Source: Amblyornis subalaris (lineage: Eukaryota; Chordata; Aves; Passeriformes; Ptilonorhynchidae). Taken from it: a stretch of 64,000 nucleotides of DNA. Location: contig JACAXG010000033.1 in the NCBI GenBank assembly GCA_018881555.1, positions 7,150,979 through 7,214,978 on the forward strand. Reading direction: 5' to 3'. Shown here piece after piece: positions 37,886 through 48,600 of this stretch. Each line of letters opens with the position of its first letter. Position 1 is the first letter of the stretch. The notes under the pieces were generated by a model, which did no database searches, was not told the DNA's origin, and saw only the letters and a list, made by a program, of their open reading frames with translations. A program made the translations under genes and the position numbers.

Positions 37886-38401
37886 TATTTGTGTCCTTCT
37901 CCTATGTGATCTTATGTTAATTTTAGATTTAATTTTCACCAAAGACATCAAGTGTAATTAATGAAATGTTCCGTTCTCAATAAAATATATAGAACATCCT
38001 TACAAACAGACTCTGTCTATTATTTTTAATTTTTTTTAGACTTAGAACATTTCAGGAAAAGAAATGGCATAAGAGTTTTATGACATTTAACAATCAGTAG
38101 GGGATATCTTTGTTAAATTTTATTTTTTTTAAAAACCAATATTGCTAATCAATGTTGTTAAAGTATTGCTAACAGAATATTGAATATACAACTGCAACTT
38201 GATTAAACTGGTATAGAATATCAGTGCAAATTTTCACCTGAATTGCTGTGGCAACAAAAAACCCTCAACCTTTAGCATGCAATTTGATGGCAAAGCGGTG
38301 CAACCTAAAGGCTAGTTGCTTCAGAAGAGGGCACTGTCCACTATTCATGCTGGCCACACATGTCCTCCTCTCCCTTTTATTTGTGACAGAACAAAATCTT
38401 G

Positions 38402-38427
38402 CCTGAATGGTTGGTGAACCATTCAGG
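38402..38427. repeat. Perfect 11-bp inverted repeat with 4-base loop
   Basis: CCTGAATGGTT and AACCATTCAGG are exact reverse complements separated by GGTG. Pairing stops immediately outside. It is too short for a microRNA precursor and lacks a following T run, so it is recorded as a structure only. Confidence 0.8.
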
Positions 38428-38577
38428 AAGTTAAATGGCATAAACAGGTTTCTTATCTTTTTTGTGTCATAGTAATTTTGTATGGCTTAAATCCCTAAAT
38501 GGACTCACTGAAGGTTCAAACCAGAGAAGAATTAGGGATTAAGGGAGGTGAGGGCAGACGAGGTCTTTCTTTGATAG

Positions 38578-38700
38578 TAGAAACATAGAAGAAAATTGGT
38601 TGGAAGAGATCATGGGCCATGATCTAGCCCATTCTCTCACTCATAGCAGCAGGTTGGGAGTATCTGGTCAGTAGATTGGCTTAGCTGCAACATCAGCCAA
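38578..38700 (-). mobile_element. Probable decayed CR1 3' end, antisense
   Basis: AACATAGAAGAAAATTGGTT, then GGAAGAGATCATGGGCCATG and ATCTAGCCCATTCTCTCACT, follow the order of an antisense CR1 3' end: terminal repeat, GGTTGGAA, ...GACC, ATCTAGTCCAAC, then a CTGCTC...AGCAGG block. Many positions differ, so this is an old copy or a coincidental resemblance. Confidence 0.45.
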
Positions 38701-41700
38701 CACTTTTCATTAAAGGAGCACAAGATGGTTGCATCAGTATTGGAGGAACTTACCTGAGTGGCAAATAGTCCACCTTTACATCACAAGGGTACAAGTCCTG
38801 TTTATGCAGCAGTTCTGTGTCATACATAGCCTTGCTGCAACTCTATGGCTACAACTATACATTATACTCTTCTATGCATTAGTGCATCTAGACACTAAAT
38901 GCAAATTCATCTATACTGAGGAAATAATCAAAAATACTGAGGAAATAGAGAATCTTTTGAAGAAAGAGCTAACCAACCTAAAAAGAAGTCCTAACAAGGA
39001 GTTATATCCCATCTATTCTCACTGTTTAGCATTGATATTTTTTCTCATCTCCAGGCAGCTTTTGCAGGCGTAGACAGGGGATACCTCTGGTTAGCTTATC
39101 TTCTAACTTTGGGGCATTTGTATGACAGTTACATAATGGGAGGGGAAAAACATAGCCATTATACTGTACTGCTATCATATATCTAGGATTAATTTCTGGG
39201 AAAATTTCTTTTTTTTCATGACTTAAAACAAGTCATAAAATCTTAGCTCCTTCATGAGTCTTCTTTGCAATTTATATCTGAGATAATTTTGGTGTTAATC
39301 ACTGTATCTGATCCTCATTGTCTTCTATGTTTAGACAAGCAACTTATACACTAGTGATTATTCTGTCTTCCTCTCTGAAGGAACACACATGTATATGTAG
39401 AAATAAATTGTATTAAAATATTTTGTAGCAGATGGACTATATGGAAATAGTTTCTAGAGAGAATTAATCTCTGTGTTATTGTGCTGGTACAATATATGGC
39501 CTCTGTGATTATACATAATGTATCTTTCTGGCATAGATCATTGCTTCATTTTATTTATGTTCCTCTCAGACCAGCTGCATATAACAGGCACTCTTTCTTG
39601 CTAATTAACTCCAGTGATCCCTTTAACTCCTGATTAGGTTCTATTATTAAATTATTAAGACCTTTCCATAGTGTTCTAGAGTTTTTCTCCCTCTAATTTT
39701 AAAGGACTTCTTGAAGCAATAAATAATCTTATGAAACAATTTTTCTCTTTTTTTCCTATACACATATTTCAAGACTGTCAGATGGGCAAAGTATTAAAGC
39801 TTATAAAACAAAGAATTTCACCTGGAATAACTTTGAAAGATATTTATAGTGATATTTTCATACTCTAAATTATCTGTCATTATCCCATGGATTGCAGGAG
39901 TTTTAATTACTAGACAGAGATAGCGAGGCAAAAACAAAACTACAAAAACCTCACAAAGAATCTTCCTTCCAAATACATGGAACACTTCATGCTGTAGGAT
40001 TATTTGATGCAAAGGAGACAAGTTTTTGAAAGAGAGATGCACATTAGACTATGATTTATTTTATTTTTTTCATGCTTTGATTATCCTACATCTTTGTAGA
40101 AAGCAACAGTTTGCATATATATAAGGGAGGACTAAAAGACGCAAGAGCAGCATGACAGGACTCTCGCACACACACAAAAACATGCACACATGCACACACA
40201 TACTTATTGCCTCTCCTATATGCTATATCCTATATATTCCTCTGATTCCTCTGTTAACATAAAAAGATATTAGTAGGTAATGAATAGGTCATCAAAATTG
40301 TGACGTTACTTAGAGCTGAGGAAACTCAGAGACATTTGACAAAAAAAGTTTTAAAATTCTAAGCAATGGTATAATTTAGTGCAAAGTAGATACGGTATAT
40401 ACAAATAAATGTTTTATTTTCAATTTTTCATAGACCTGTGCAAAAAACCAATGTTCTGATTGGCTGCATCAAAAACTGGGAAAAAATATTCAAAACTTGG
40501 GCATAAAAACCCATAAGGATCATGGTTTTTTTGTTTTAAAAACTTCATTTCAACATCTTTAAAGTGCTGCTTTTTTAAACAAACTCACTAATCATAAATG
40601 GAAAAATATTCAAGTTTTTTGAAATAAATGAAATGTAAACTGATATATTAGTTTTTATATCTATATCAACAGGACTAAGCAAATTTTTTTAAGAATAGCT
40701 GCTTTTCTGGTTCTTCTATCTCAAAATTTTGTTTCATCTCCGTTAAATGACCTGCTGTAAACTTTGGCTTTTGAAGTCCAAGTTTGCCTGTGTGACGTAA
40801 GCACAACTGAAACCCCATGTACGCATTTAAAACAGTAATAGGATGTGACAGCACTGCATGATTCAATCATGTCAGAGATGAGAGTTGTACAGAGAGATGG
40901 GTCTTGAATTTTTTTCATATTTCCGAATGACTGTTGCTTTTAGCAGTTTTCATTGAAGCAGATGACCTCTTTAGCCTCATACAAAACTAGAAAAAGCAAA
41001 TTCTGGTGTATTGAAGTAACTGGGACTTAAAGAAGGCTAAATATGTGTAGTCTTAAAAGGGGTAAATCCAATTGTAAAGAATAATTTTCTAATTACATAA
41101 ATGATAAAATCTGGCACATTGCAATATCCAAATATTTATTTGGTCTCTTGCTTCTTTCTGGCTCTTTCTCACTTGTTATTTTATTTTTCATTATTATCTT
41201 TTGCTTTGGCCTAAGAGCCATGCAACCCATTTAATCAGGCCTAACAGCTATGCATTATATTTTGTAATTCACACTGAGACTTCAAGTGACCAAGGCTATA
41301 AAAACTGAAATACACTTCAAATAACCACAGGAAATGTTTCATTCCCTCCAGAATAGCTTCCTGGTTTACACTATGGTGGTATTTTCCTGCCAATCAACAC
41401 TGCCAGGTGATAACACCTCTTTCTGTTTAGCAGTAAATTGTAGATATGGGAACCAAAGTTTCATTTATCTGCTTCAGAAAGGAAGGATTAAGCAAATAAT
41501 GATTTATTCAGTATCCTGCCATTATTAGCCCTCCCAGCCCAGGAAAATTAATAAACTGATTTGCATCTCAGACCTTTTTTTATGGTACAGTCATCAATTG
41601 ATTGTGTTTGAGTATTGAAGCACAAGCTGATGAAGAATGAGTAAAGATATATTGAAATATGTTAGGCATCTCAACACATCAGCTCCAAACATCACACTGA

Positions 41701-41750
41701 ACATCAAAATGGCATGACTTGCTTAATTTAAATAAGATATAACTTATTTT
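38701..41750. other. Unassigned AT-rich non-coding sequence
   Basis: No gene or clear transposon. An interrupted CA repeat lies at 40167-40203. The 114-codon frame at 38729-39073 has no recognisable motif. Confidence 0.55.
40167..40203. repeat. Interrupted (CA)n microsatellite
   Basis: Three short CA runs separated by AAAAACATG and ATG; an imperfect, probably old array. Confidence 0.85.
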
Positions 41751-41880
41751 CATGGAATCATAGAATCACAGAATCAAAGAATGGTTTGGGTTGGAAGGGG
41801 CCTTAAAGATCGTCTAGTTCCAACTCCCCTGCCATGGGCAGGGACACCTTCCACTAGACCAGGTTGCTCAAAGCCTGGAT
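41751..41880 (-). mobile_element. CR1 LINE 3'-end fragment, antisense
   Basis: It opens with four octamer-like units (CATGGAATCATAGAATCACA, then GAATCAAAGAATGG), followed by TTTGGGTTGGAAGGGGCCTT, ATCGTCTAGTTCCAACTCCC and GGTTGCTCAAAGCCTGGATA. Similarity ends abruptly near 41880, giving a very short 5'-truncated copy of about 130 bases. This is the best match of any copy here to the common CR1 tail, suggesting it is among the youngest. Confidence 0.95.
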
Positions 41881-44800
41881 ACTTTCCTAGATACTGATGA
41901 GAAAAGCAGTGATTTCATGTAAATATGTTGAGGTGATAGAAAACCTGATAACAAACAGTGGACAATTGCAGAAACCACAAGTTTTATGTGAATGTCTTGC
42001 AAAGTGCTCTGCAGTGATTGAAAAAATTTATTTATAACACCTCCTGACATCTGTTATTGCAAAATATAAACAAAAATATTAAGTAACCAAGTGACAGGAA
42101 ATTAAATCAAAAAATGGAAAAAAAAAGTATATTTTGAGGAGGTTTAGGGACAGAAATTGGAAATATAAACAATAAAAATGTGCAAGGTGTGACTTATTAA
42201 CTAGCAAACAGTTTATTCCACTTATTTGACTGCTTTACATATGTAAAATGTGTCTTCTGGAAAGCAATTTTGCTACATTTTTTTTTACTTTTAACACATA
42301 AAACCAATTAATTGAACTACTCCAGATAGATTGTATTGACTTCAGCGTGGTTCTACTGGGAGTAGGCTGCCTTGTAATATTGTTGAATGAATGAACCTCC
42401 CTGGATCTACAACTGCTAACATCCTTCTCTGCAAATCCCTCTTTTGGGCTTTTGGGTAGAGTTTAACCTTAAAATTGTTTTATCTTTTGTAAAAGTGAAC
42501 ACTATGGCGAACTTTCTTCTAGACCTTGAAGAACATGGATTTTTTTTTTTTCCTTTTCAGTTATGTGTTTAAAATGTAGTCTTGAAATATTGCCTTTTGT
42601 TAAAATTTAGTTGCATTCCTATAGAAGACAAATAGTTCATTACTATCTTTTCAAAAGGTCCACATAGTTAAATCTCCTTTTCAAAAAAAAAAAAATCAGC
42701 TGTATTAGCTGTATTTAAAATTAACAGTTAATAATGATGAAAAGAGTTTTCATTTAGGACAGCCTGTTGTACTTATGTCTCCATAGAACTTCTGATAGGA
42801 GCAGCAGAAACTACTTGTTATCAGTTGAAGCAGTTATTTTCAGCTGGTTTTGGTTGAGAGAAATATGGGAGACCACACGTGTGAAGACACACTGCACTCT
42901 ATCGGCAGATTGTACACTACAGGTGCCAACTAAACCATTTTTTTACGCTCCTATATTTCATTCAGTAAGACTAAAAATTCGGGTTCTGGGCCTGGATTGA
43001 AGAATTCTGAAGAGGAAGTAAATTTTTGCAGATAAGACTTCTTAAGACAACTTTTGAAATTATCTCTTTTGCAAAGTATTTTGGTTTGATATATGTAAAA
43101 GTTCATTTTGTTCTCCAACTTATTTTATTAAATCATATCATGCCTTCACATTTACAACATATTTCAATTTAGGCCTGGACTTATGGAAGAAAATCTTCTA
43201 AAAAATTGTGGTTTCAAAAATTTTTCTACCAAACTGAAGTGCTTAAAATATTTCCAGCAGGAATTTTTAGTCCATAAATAACTGAAGTAACTGAACTATC
43301 TTCTTAGCGGTATACCTGTCTCTGCCAATCCTAAGAATTCAAGTCCTAAGCCAGACAGCTATACTAGGAACATAAACTTTGGAGTTTGCTGTAGCAGTTG
43401 ATGTTTTGGCATATCCAATCATAGACTATGAATGCAAAATTTTGGGGAGATTTTAGTGATTTCTTTAGATGAGAGGTTTGATAATGATTATATTAATTAC
43501 TTGCTCTATGATGCTGACATTATCTTTTACAGAGAATTATAGCAATAATGTTGTATACTGTGCTGACAAGAAAAATCTTTTATATTCTAGAGTGTTTTAT
43601 TCTAGCTCTAGGTTAAAGCTATAAAACAAAGCACAATTATTCTAGCTTGCCCAAACTGTGAACAAGATATCCTGTATTACATAAAAGGTACCCCAAGGCA
43701 GCATCTAAATTTATTCCAAAGCATAAAATGCATCAGTTTTGCTGAATTTAGAATTAATAGAGAACATCTGTTTTTCCACAGTTGAATGGTAGCACATGCT
43801 GGCTCAACATAATCATGAAGCAAAACCCTGTTAAGACATCTACAGGCAAAACTGCAGATTGTTTTAAATTTATGCATACAAGAAGTTTCATAGGCCAGAC
43901 ATGGCTAAGTGCTTTATTGCCTCTTTTTCATTAATTCATGTAATCCAGTACCTTAAGTTTTGCTTGTGGAAATTATGAAATTACAAGTTTGACTTCGAGA
44001 AATGCAGAATCTAATGAAGAAGACTGTAAAATCGCATAATTCATAAGCACAAAAGCATTGGGAATGTTTAATAATCTCTTCTTATTACCCTTTCATTATC
44101 CTTGATTTTAGCAATAGAGATATTCTGGCATAATGTATTCCAAATTATCCAACTTGTTATGGCTATAAGAAGTTACGGCTATTCTGGAAGTTTCTCTTTC
44201 AGGAAATATAGCTTATTTTTAGTACATCTCAGGAAAAAAAATATACTACTAGCACTTGCAACTACTTCTTGATTTTTGAAAGAGGTTTTGTATAAAATGA
44301 CTTTTTATCTTACTGCTTAATAAGCCAGAATAATAAATGCTTTATAGATCTCCATAGTTCTAAGGATACTGCTAAGAAAAGGGATGTAAAGAAAAATTTC
44401 CATTGACAGAATAGTGTGCTTGAAATCTCTTCACGAGCAAAACCCTTCAGCTTTCCTTCAGCCTCCCTTCAGCCTTCTGCATTACATGCTCAAGTTTTGA
44501 AAAATTTCAGAAGAGCAAATTGACAATTCTTTCCCGGTTGAAATCCTGAGATTAGGGATCAGGAGGAGGACACTTTAACATATCCCGTGTGTAGAGGTGT
44601 CTTTGGAGGGAAACCAGAATGTCTTAGAAGAGAAAATGGATATTTCTCCTTCAGCATGTCCACATCCTACTAAAACATAGAGTCAGGACATAATTTCAGT
44701 GCATGTGAAATACTGAATTCAGAAAAGCTTCTGAGTTTGGTTTCTTATAGTTTTCAGTTGAAGATATGCTATTTGAAATAGTTCTCATCTGGAAAAGAAG

Positions 44801-44897
44801 GGAGATTGCTATACTGGAAATGCATTTGCCAAAAGACCCTGCAGACAGACAAAGAGCTGTGTGCAAAGATGAAAAATAATATGTATAATATTAATAA
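41881..44897. other. Unassigned AT-rich non-coding sequence
   Basis: No gene or transposon is seen. Poly(T) and poly(A) runs are near 42539 and 42681. Near 44437-44480 the word CCTTCAGC recurs three times. Confidence 0.55.
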
Positions 44898-45035
44898 TCA
44901 CAGAATCATTTTAGGTTGGAAAAGACCTCTAAAATCATCGAGTCCTACCTCTGACCAGCCACAACCTTGTCAACTAGACCATGGCACTAAGTGCCATATA
45001 AGGTCAAAACCACATACTCTTTACCTTCAACATAA
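44898..45035 (-). mobile_element. CR1 LINE 3'-end fragment, antisense
   Basis: CACAGAATCATTTTAGGTTG followed by GAAAAGACCTCTAAAATCAT, CGAGTCCTACCTCTGACCAG and CTAGACCATGGCACTAAGTG matches the antisense tail of the CR1 subfamily whose 3' block carries a ...ACCATG...CTAAGTGCCA segment. Similarity becomes weak after about 45000, so the right edge is approximate. It lies only about 250 bases upstream of the solo LTR at 45294. Confidence 0.85.
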
Positions 45036-45528
45036 TGGAACTTCTTTTCATTGCACGTAGCTCCAGCTGTTGCAGGTCATGTTGTATCTTATCCATCAAA
45101 TGCAAAAGGTGAAAAGTTCTGTTTGACCGATCCGAAGGTCCTCTGCTATATGTCTAAAGGTCAAGTTCATTCAGCTGGATGAGCATATCAGCTGATACAA
45201 TCATTGTGAATTCAAGGAATCGTCTAGAAAAGTCTTGGGGCCAAGGACATGTACATTTTACATCTTCTATACTTTATATAATAGCAGATGAATTGTTGCA
45301 GATAGCTAAAACCTTGCAAAATGAAGGCATTGTTAGCCTTGTAAAATCATGGCTGACTTCTGTTACTTCGGCTAAGTAAAAAGGCCTCTGGGAACGAGCT
45401 CAGCCAACTTAGAAGTAGAGAAAACAAGTTACATAACTTTCGCATGATCACATCGTGGTATATGGTGGTTGGTTGAACTTAGTTTGTTGTGCCTTAAAAG
45501 TATGTAAACTAATAACAGACGAACGGCT

Positions 45529-45538
45529 TAAAAAGCCT
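45529..45538 (+). promoter_or_regulatory. TATA-like region of the solo LTR
   Basis: TTAAAAAGCC, inside the small palindrome GGCTTAAAAAGCC, lies about 11 bases before the AATAAA. The position suits a retroviral core promoter; activity is unknown. Confidence 0.5.
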
Positions 45539-45548
45539 GGATTTTTGC

Positions 45549-45554
45549 AATAAA
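45549..45554 (+). promoter_or_regulatory. Poly(A) signal AATAAA of the solo LTR
   Basis: TTTTTGCAATAAACTCTCC is a typical class II LTR poly(A)/R-U5 context, 59 bases before the LTR 3' end. Confidence 0.7.
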
Positions 45555-45619
45555 CTCTCCTCCTTTGCAGCTGCCTGGAGTCTCCATGTCGCTTTGAATC
45601 TCCTAATGCTACAATGAAT

Positions 45620-48600
45620 CAAATTTTACAAATATGCATTTCATTTATTTCAGTGTAACTAGAAGACCAGAATGACTTGCTTATATATTTGTGTTTAGAC
45701 TGACAGAGTAATTTTAATTTAGTATGTAGGCAATATTAGTCACTAAACTTTTGCTGGTGTTCACCCAGGCTACTTTTCTCCCTATTAAATAAGAAAATAA
45801 TTTGTTTGCCTTTTCCTAGAATTTTGATCAATATCAATTTGCTGAGATTTCCTGGTTAAATTTAATTTCTGTCTTTTTAGTTTTGTTATAGCATCATATA
45901 AGTGTCCTCTGTGTTTTTTTTAAAGAGTAAATTATTTGGTTTGTTTTTCTTCAGTTATATGATGTTATATACTGAGCAGAACTTCTGTTGCTATATTTTT
46001 CAAGTTTCAAAGAATATAAAATATTTTGGTTTTATTTTCATTGGATGACTTTCCTTATATTTGCCTTTTTTAGGATAACACTTCATTGGGATAATGTTTC
46101 AACAATTTTGTGAGTCAGAAATTCTAGAGATGCTTTTTCCTTCAGTGACACTTCGATATGTCACTTTGCAGATCAAATGTGAAATTCTTGGTTTTCTCTG
46201 ATCTTTTTTACTGGGTACTCTAATGTCTGTTGGATTCTATAATCCATGCAAGCATGATATTTTTTCATAGCAGCTTCCTCTTTTTCTTCTCTCACATGTT
46301 GCAGATGAAATGAAGTAAATTGATGAAATGATTCTCATCTAAGTATTGCCTATTGACAGAATGACAGCCTATTTATAGCCTATTTAAAATTAAATTAATA
46401 CAGCCAATATTGTGAAGTTCACTATTGCTTTTTAATATTAATTTCAGTTAACTAAGTTTCACATGCTAAGACGAGCAAAGATACTTCAACCTTTAAATTT
46501 AAAAAGAAAATAATGACTTAAGAAAAGACAAAAATAATATCAAGGTGTGATGGCATGATGTAAGTTATTTCATCAGATGAAGTTCTTCTGGAAATATATA
46601 TTTTAAATATTTTAAAACCAATGTCCAAATGTGTCTGTTCAGAGTTACACGAAGTAACCTGTTGGTTATGTCAGCGTAAGACACCGGAAACAAGAAAACA
46701 AACAAAAAACTGAAGTGAAGAAATATGTGAACAAGTAATTTTCTTGATTCTTCTAGAACCCCTAGTGTAGGCCAAATGATTTGTGATTTGGAAGCTTTAT
46801 TATTCAGCAGGAGTGTGGATCTGGGTCAGCTTGTGTTAGACCCCACTACTGACATACAGTCTTTTTGAAACATCAGTGTTTTTTGGAACATTGGTATTCC
46901 AATTCTGTAATGTCTTTCCTGGTCTGAATTCTAGTTCCACTTGAATCCTAAAGTCATAGAACATTAACAAGGCTTTTCTTCTTAAGGTGACTAGATAAAT
47001 TATAATACCAGAGCCTTAGCTGATAGATAGTTTTACTACTTCAACTGATGAGCAAATCCATATTTTCCCATGTTTTACATTAATGAAATCAGTGGGTGTT
47101 CCAGCGTGCACAGAAACAGTTGAAATAATTAGAAAGCAATTTCCACATGATTTTCCTCTGCTTCATGGAGTATTCAACAGAATTTCCTTAAAGCATACAT
47201 TTGGAAAAGAGAACATTGCTCTGCTAGGGTTATAAAAATTGCTAGCTTTCACAAAACTCTAGAAATCATAATATTTTCCATTTACAGTTGACTTGGATAA
47301 CATATCAGTCATAGTGAGACAGTGGCTTTCTTTTCCATCTTCATTTTCCCCTACATATATAATTTCCACAAAACTGTAATACACTCAAAAGCTTACTTAC
47401 AGAATAGACAATATTGGTTTGAAAAGTATTGCCATTTTTCTGTATTTTTATCTTTCTCAAAGTTGTAGATTATTTCAGAATGAAATATCAGCAATTTCCA
47501 TGACTAAACAGTTTTAGAGCTGCTTTTGGTAGACAATTGTTCCAGTTTCCCCTTCGGTTTGCCTCAAGGCTCTGTGAGGTAAGATTTCAGCAAATATGCA
47601 AGTACAGAGGAGGGAAGGTCTCCTACCTTTACTCCCTCTTAAATCTCTACAACTGTATTTTAGACTATGGTCATTGTATTGCATTTACTTAAATTTGATA
47701 TGGAAAATAAATGTTTTTGTAAAAATAGAAAAATGGCAGAAATTAAGGAACAGCAAGAAATCGCTATTTTATTGTCAGAAAAACAGATTCAGTACAAGAA
47801 CCGTGTGTCCTACTCTCATTGTCCTTGCCCTTGTAGAACTTGTGTATTTGTTTATTTTCTTAGTTCATGATCTCAAATGGCTTTTCCTTCACACTGTACA
47901 AAACAATGATGTGGTAAAAAGTACTTGAACAAATTCTTTGCTGACATGGTAATAGGCTTTGCTTACATTCATGACCTCAAGAAGTGACTGTCCCATAAAT
48001 GTCCCTGAATTTTTAACAGCTTCTTCTTTTTTTTTTTTCCTTTTCCTATTGTACTATTTTTAATGGCTGTTTATTAAAGTACTTTTCTGAATACATATAT
48101 ATCTTTAGAGTGCTTGCTTTCACTGCTTTCAAGTGCTCTGCTGTTTATTGTCCTGAGCTTCTGCGGCACTACAATGAAGATAACCTTGATTTTTTGTTGT
48201 TTCCCCAAGTGTCTCATATTTTAACTCCATGAGTACTGCAGAAGGCAAGGACTACTGTGTTTTACTCTGGAGCTGAATCTAGAGTGCAATTGCATTTCAG
48301 CAGGTTACATGAAATGCCTCACATACTGACTATATGCATGCTACCAAGTTATGTTCAGACCTAAAATATAACACCTGAAAATCATAAGGGTCATCACCGT
48401 TTCCTAAGGGTCATAAGAAATGTGCAGAATATCTGATAGTTATAAAAGAAACCCAGAGAAGAAAAAGAGCAAGAGAGAGAGCTCTGGATACTAATTGTCC
48501 ACACTGTTTAATGGTTGTCCCCTCTGCTCTGCCTTTGAACTGCTGCAAATACTGTATCTACCACAAGGGCTAAAAGCTCTGAGCAGCATGTGAGCTGATT

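Larger units (their letters stand above)
33540..38577. other. Unassigned non-coding sequence with several structured tracts
   Basis: No gene is seen. It contains a T-rich trinucleotide tract (35221-35318), an N at 35765, an alternating purine-pyrimidine palindrome (36792-36818), a short tandem ACATACAAGAG unit (three copies, 37219-37264), the (GGAAA)n tract with a gap (37665-37885), and a perfect hairpin (38402-38427). Confidence 0.6.
45294..45613 (+). mobile_element. Solo LTR of an ERVK-like (class II) endogenous retrovirus, 320 bp, sense
   Basis: The element begins TGTTGCAGATAG and ends CTCCTAATGCTACA; the terminal six bases are near-inverted (TGTTGC/GCTACA), as expected for LTR ends. A perfect 6-bp target-site duplication ATGAAT sits at 45288-45293 and 45614-45619. 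Inside, a TTAAAAAGCC TATA-like segment (about 45529-45538) precedes AATAAA at 45549-45554 and a TCTCC-rich U5, the usual short class II layout. It is not the same family as the LTR at 33190. No internal retroviral sequence adjoins it, so it is a solo LTR. Several CpG remain, suggesting a fairly recent insertion. Confidence 0.9.

Noticed and set aside
37621..37961. Lysine/arginine/glutamate-rich or LSFPF-rich frames
   Set aside because: Translations of the (GGAAA)n repeat.
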